Shown here: positions 61,096-64,000 of the stretch, piece after piece | Layout of the letters: the number at the start of each line of letters is the position of its first letter | Numbering within the stretch: the first letter of the stretch is position 1 | Origin: Nocardia sp. NRRL S-836 | GTDB lineage: Bacteria; Actinomycetota; Actinomycetes; Mycobacteriales; Pseudonocardiaceae | Length of the DNA stretch: 64,000 nt | Reading direction: 5' to 3' | Assembly (NCBI RefSeq): GCF_001279525.1 | Contig: NZ_LGDY01000114.1 | Span: forward strand, 211,218 to 275,217 | Notes under the pieces: generated by a model | The model's input: only the letters and a program-made list of their open reading frames with translations | Told to the model about the DNA's origin: nothing | Databases searched by the model: none | Program-made: the position numbers and the translations under genes

Positions 61096-63815
61096 GCCTG
61101 TCCAATCTCCTCTGGGGAGTTCTTCGCCGGAGAGGTCTCCTCCGAAGAGTTCGCCTCCGGGGAGGTTTCCTCTACAGGGGTCTCGTCCTGGGTCAGCTCG
61201 AACGCGCGCTCGGCGGCGTCCGTCTCCCCCTCGTCGTCGGCCTCGGCGGCGTTGAGGAACCACTTGACGGCTTCCTCGGTGCGGCCGGCCGCGGCCAGGT
61301 TGTCGGCGTAAGCGTAGAAGAGCCGCGCCGAGTACGGGTTGCGCTGTCCCGGGTCGAGGTCGGGACCCTGCAACGCCACCACGGCGGCGTCCAGCTGACC
61401 CATGTCCCTGCGCGCACCGGCCGCGACGATCCGCAGCTCGATCGCGTCCTCCTGGCTGAGCTCGGCCGCGGCCGGGTCCTTCGCCAGGTCGATCGCGCGC
61501 TCGGGACGGCCCAGCGCCCGCTCGCAGTCCGCCATGATCGCGAGGTGGCCCGGTCCGGCCATCATCCGGCGGGCGGCGCGCAGCTCGCTCAGCGCCTCGG
61601 CCCACTCGTCCGCGAAGTACGCGGTGAGACCCGCCGCCTCACGGACCACGCCGACCCGCGCCGCCTTGCTGCGCGCGTACCGGGCGTGCTCCAGCGCCAG
61701 CTCCGGGTCTTCGTCGATCAGCAGCCCGGCCGCGGCCAGGTGCCGTCCGATGATCTCCGCGAGGCCCTTGGGGAGGCTGCGGAGCTCGGCCTTGATCTCC
61801 GGGTCGAGCAGGGAGAGGTCGGCCTCCTCCGGGAGCTCCGGCCGGCCGCCACGGGGACCGCTCGGCACCTCGTCGCGGTCGTCGGCACGCTCGTCGCGGG
61901 TGACCCGCTCGTCGCTCTGGCCGCGGTCGTCGCCCTCGGCACGGTCGTTGCCCTCGGCACGGTTGTCGCTCCCGGCACGGGGGCCGTCGGTGTCGCGTGC
62001 TTCGCTGCCGCCACGAGCCTCGTCGCTCTCGGCGCGCTCCGACTCGTCCTCAGCGGCGCGGACGTCGCTGTCGGCGTCGGCGGTGTCCTGGTCGACGCGA
62101 ACGTCGGCGTCGGTGTCACCCTCGACGTCGCCGTCCACGGCGTCGGCGGAGACCGCGTCGTCGGCGTCGGACTGCCCACGGGACGCGGCACGCGAGGCAG
62201 CCGCACCGTCACCGAGGCGGTAGCCGGCACGCGCGGGGGTGGCGTCGCCGTCGGAGGTCACGTCCGGGGTGGCGGTGCTTTCCTGGCCCGTGGACTCCTG
62301 GTCGGAGATGCGGTCCTGGAAGCGCGCGGCACGTTCCCGGCTGCGCTCGTCACGACGGTCGTCCCGGCGGTCGTCGCGCTGGTTGCCGGAGGTCTCCGAG
62401 CGGTTGTCCGAGCGGTAACCGGGACGGTCGCCGTCCTTGCGGAAGCCGGGACGGTCGTCGGAACGGTTGCCGCGATACCCGCCGCGGTCACCGGAGGTGT
62501 TGCCCCGGTAGCCACCGCGCTCGCCGGAGTCGCTGCCCCGGTAGCCGGGACGGTCGCCGCCACGGTCGCTGGAGCGGTCGTCACGACGGTCGCCGCGGTA
62601 ACCGCCACGCTCGCCGGAGCCCTGGCCGCGGTACCCGCCGCGGTCGCCGCCGGAGCGGTCGTCCCTGCGGAAGCCGCCGCGCTCGCCACCACGGTCGCTG
62701 CCGCGGTCATTGCCGCGGTCGTCGGAACGGGTGCCGCGGTACCCACCGCGATCACCGGAGTCGCTGCCGCGGTAGCTCGGACGGTCGCCGTCCTTGCGGA
62801 AGCCGGGACGGTCGTCGGAGCGGTTGCCCCGATAGCCGCCACGGTCACCGGAGTCGTTGCCGCGGTAGCCGGGACGGTCGCCGCCACGGTCGCTGGAGCG
62901 GTCGCTGCGGAAACCACCGCGGTCGCCGCCGCCGGAACGGTCATCCCGACGGAAGCCGCCGCGGTCGCCTTCCTTGCGGTATCCGCCGCGGTCGCCGGAG
63001 CTGTCGCCCCGGTAGCCGGGACGGTCACCCGTGCGGGAGCTGCCGCGGTCGTTGTCCTTGCGGAAGCCGCCACGGTCGCTGGAGTCGCTGCCCCGGTAGC
63101 CGGGACGGTCGCCGGAACGCGAGCCGCGGTCGCTGGAACCTTCCTTGCGGAAGCCGCCGCGGTCGCCGGAGTCACTGCCCCGGTAACCGCCGCGCTCGCC
63201 GTCCTTGCGGAAGCCGGGACGGTCGTCGGAACGGTTGCCGCGATATCCACCACGGTCACTTGAAGTGTTGCCCCGGTAGCCACCGCGATCGCCCGAGTCG
63301 CTGCCGCGGTAACCGCCGCGGTCGTTCGAGTCGCCGCCCCGGTAGCCGGGACGCGAGCCGCGGTCGCTCGAAGAGCGGTCGTCACGGCGGTAGCCGCCAC
63401 GATCGCCGGAGTCGCTGTTGCCGCGGTAGCCCGGACGGTCGCCTTCCTTGCGGAAGCCGCCGCGGTCGGAGGAACGGTCGTTCGACCGGTAACCGCCGCG
63501 GTCGCTGGAGCCTTCCTTGCGGTAGCCCCCGCGGTCGTTCGAGTCGCTGCTGCCCCGGTAACCGGGACGGTCGCCGGAGCGGTCCGAGCGGAAGTTGCCG
63601 CGGTCGGACGAGTTGCCGGCGCGGTTGTCTCGACGGTCACCGCTCTGGGGGCGGTCGCCGGAGCCTTCACCACGCGAGTAGCTGCCGCGGTCGTCGCGGC
63701 TGTTGTTGCTGAACTTGCGGTCGCCTGCTGCTGAGCGGCCACCATCGGCGGAGCGGCGCGGTCGGTCTCCCTGGCCACGCTGACGGTCGCCGGGACGATC
63801 CCCGAACCTTGACAC
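61092..63815 (-). CDS. TPR protein with very long Arg/Gly-rich repeat domain
   Basis: 907 residues. Residues about 1-470 are low-complexity RG-rich repeats (units like DRGGYRG, DRPGYRG, GFRKEG, SSDRGG, dozens of copies); 490-640 are an acidic Ser/Asp/Glu linker; 650-870 are TPR-like helices (LPKGLAEIIGRHLAAAGLLI, ALSELRAARRMMAGPGHLA). The C-terminal part matches the position and type of Rv1691; the RG domain is the addition. Start: GTG at 63813-63815 with a perfect AGGAGG at 63821-63826. The first gene after the rRNA operon terminator, same strand. Confidence 0.85.
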   Translation of the reverse strand: MSRFGDRPGDRQRGQGDRPRRSADGGRSAAGDRKFSNNSRDDRGSYSRGEGSGDRPQSGDRRDNRAGNSSDRGNFRSDRSGDRPGYRGSSDSNDRGGYRKEGSSDRGGYRSNDRSSDRGGFRKEGDRPGYRGNSDSGDRGGYRRDDRSSSDRGSRPGYRGGDSNDRGGYRGSDSGDRGGYRGNTSSDRGGYRGNRSDDRPGFRKDGERGGYRGSDSGDRGGFRKEGSSDRGSRSGDRPGYRGSDSSDRGGFRKDNDRGSSRTGDRPGYRGDSSGDRGGYRKEGDRGGFRRDDRSGGGDRGGFRSDRSSDRGGDRPGYRGNDSGDRGGYRGNRSDDRPGFRKDGDRPSYRGSDSGDRGGYRGTRSDDRGNDRGSDRGGERGGFRRDDRSGGDRGGYRGQGSGERGGYRGDRRDDRSSDRGGDRPGYRGSDSGERGGYRGNTSGDRGGYRGNRSDDRPGFRKDGDRPGYRSDNRSETSGNQRDDRRDDRRDERSRERAARFQDRISDQESTGQESTATPDVTSDGDATPARAGYRLGDGAAASRAASRGQSDADDAVSADAVDGDVEGDTDADVRVDQDTADADSDVRAAEDESERAESDEARGGSEARDTDGPRAGSDNRAEGNDRAEGDDRGQSDERVTRDERADDRDEVPSGPRGGRPELPEEADLSLLDPEIKAELRSLPKGLAEIIGRHLAAAGLLIDEDPELALEHARYARSKAARVGVVREAAGLTAYFADEWAEALSELRAARRMMAGPGHLAIMADCERALGRPERAIDLAKDPAAAELSQEDAIELRIVAAGARRDMGQLDAAVVALQGPDLDPGQRNPYSARLFYAYADNLAAAGRTEEAVKWFLNAAEADDEGETDAAERAFELTQDETPVEETSPEANSSEETSPAKNSPEEIGQA
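62400..63700. repeat. Repeat tract encoding the RG-rich domain
   Basis: Degenerate units of about 24-36 bp (CCGCGGTCGCCGGAG-like on the plus strand) fill the N-terminal half of the TPR-RG gene. No fixed spacer, so not a CRISPR. Prone to in-frame expansion or contraction. Confidence 0.85.
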
Positions 63816-63838
63816 CAAATCCTCCTACTGTAGACACG

Positions 63839-63887
63839 CTGAAAGGGGCCTGTGAGCGAGCACTGTTTTTGTGCCCCGCATCACAAG
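63839..63887 (-). terminator. rRNA operon terminator
   Basis: CTGAAAGGGGCCTGTGA (63839-63855) pairs with TCACAAGCCCCTTTCAG (63871-63887): a 17-bp stem with one G-U wobble, with a nested smaller stem (GCAC...GTGC) in the loop. It lies between the 5S rRNA 3' end and the AGGAGG of the TPR-RG gene. Confidence 0.75.
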
Positions 63888-63904
63888 CCCCTTTCAGGGA
63901 AGTA

Positions 63905-64000
63905 AGTTCGGCGGCGACCTACTCTCCCACACCGTAACCAGTGCAGTACCATCGGCGCAGAAGGGCTTAACTACCGGGTTCGGAATGGGACCGGGTGTTT
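63905..64000 (-). rRNA. 5S ribosomal RNA, 3' part (continues beyond the window)
   Basis: The minus strand carries the 5S signature: GAACCCGGTAGTTAAGCCC, GCGCCGATGGTACTGCAC and the 3' end GGGAGAGTAGGTCGCCGCCG. About 95 of ~117 nt are present; the 5' end lies to the right. It implies the end of an rrn operon transcribed leftward. Confidence 0.93.

Noticed and set aside
61545..63263. 572-codon plus-strand frame rich in 'AVAGTV' repeats
   Set aside because: It mirrors the RG-rich repeat gene; the minus strand has the TPR domain and a perfect AGGAGG site.
62400..63700. Repeat tract considered as a CRISPR array
   Set aside because: Units vary in length and sequence, are in frame, have no unique spacers and encode the RG domain; no cas genes.

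Overview
The window is about 64 kb of GC-rich actinomycete chromosome. Many GTG and TTG starts, 4-nt GTGA/ATGA gene overlaps, a conservon-type signalling operon, a snapalysin-type protease and the gene content all point to a filamentous Pseudonocardiales-type organism (Lentzea/Saccharothrix-like). This is inferred from gene content; no database search was run. No insertion sequence, prophage, CRISPR array or tRNA was seen.

Left part (1-16.9 kb): the 5' end of a LuxR-type ATPase regulator, a repeat-bearing gap, a PHP-domain protein, a possible radical-SAM remnant, a three-gene secretion/transport operon (metallophosphoesterase, MFS, beta-propeller), a small stress-like group (SRPBCC protein, SigB/F-type sigma factor, DUF4383 membrane protein), topoisomerase IB, a YbdK-type ligase operon ending in a STAS protein, a nucleoside deaminase, an M6 metalloprotease whose ribosome binding site lies in a perfect hairpin, TfoX, YggT and a large FAD-linked oxidase.

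Middle part (16.9-39.3 kb): accessory and regulatory loci. A TPR-CHAT caspase-like protein is divergent from a leaderless subtilisin-like protease, followed by an ECF sigma factor and a small overlapping partner, with a 14-bp perfect palindrome centred between the two proteases. Then come a snapalysin, a conservon (CvnA, CvnB and CvnD, but no DUF742 CvnC), an SsuA/TauA-type ABC system split around pobA, an IniB-like repeat protein, and two large paralogous HTH-nSTAND-transmembrane-propeller proteins, one with a Walker A Lys-to-Arg change, with a small gene between them.

Right part (39.3-64 kb): a mostly leftward housekeeping block in roughly the order known from Mycobacterium tuberculosis Rv1691-Rv1711: rluB-scpB-scpA-RHH-parA, xerD, NUDIX, pyrG, mctB(steB)-steA, recN, nadK, tlyA, a small Rv1693-like gene, a HAD phosphatase and a TPR protein. 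Lineage-specific additions are ald, a TM2 protein, an SMI1-like protein, and a run of six overlapping genes between steA and recN for small four-helix membrane proteins, four with a shared acidic-TPPFG tail. The TPR protein carries a roughly 470-residue Arg/Gly-rich repeat domain. The window ends in a partial 5S rRNA on the minus strand, so an rRNA operon lies just to the right.

Best candidates for undescribed systems: the sigma-CHAT-subtilase cassette (16.9-21.9 kb), the tetraspan TPPFG array (53.1-55.9 kb), and the paired HTH-nSTAND proteins (33.2-39.3 kb).
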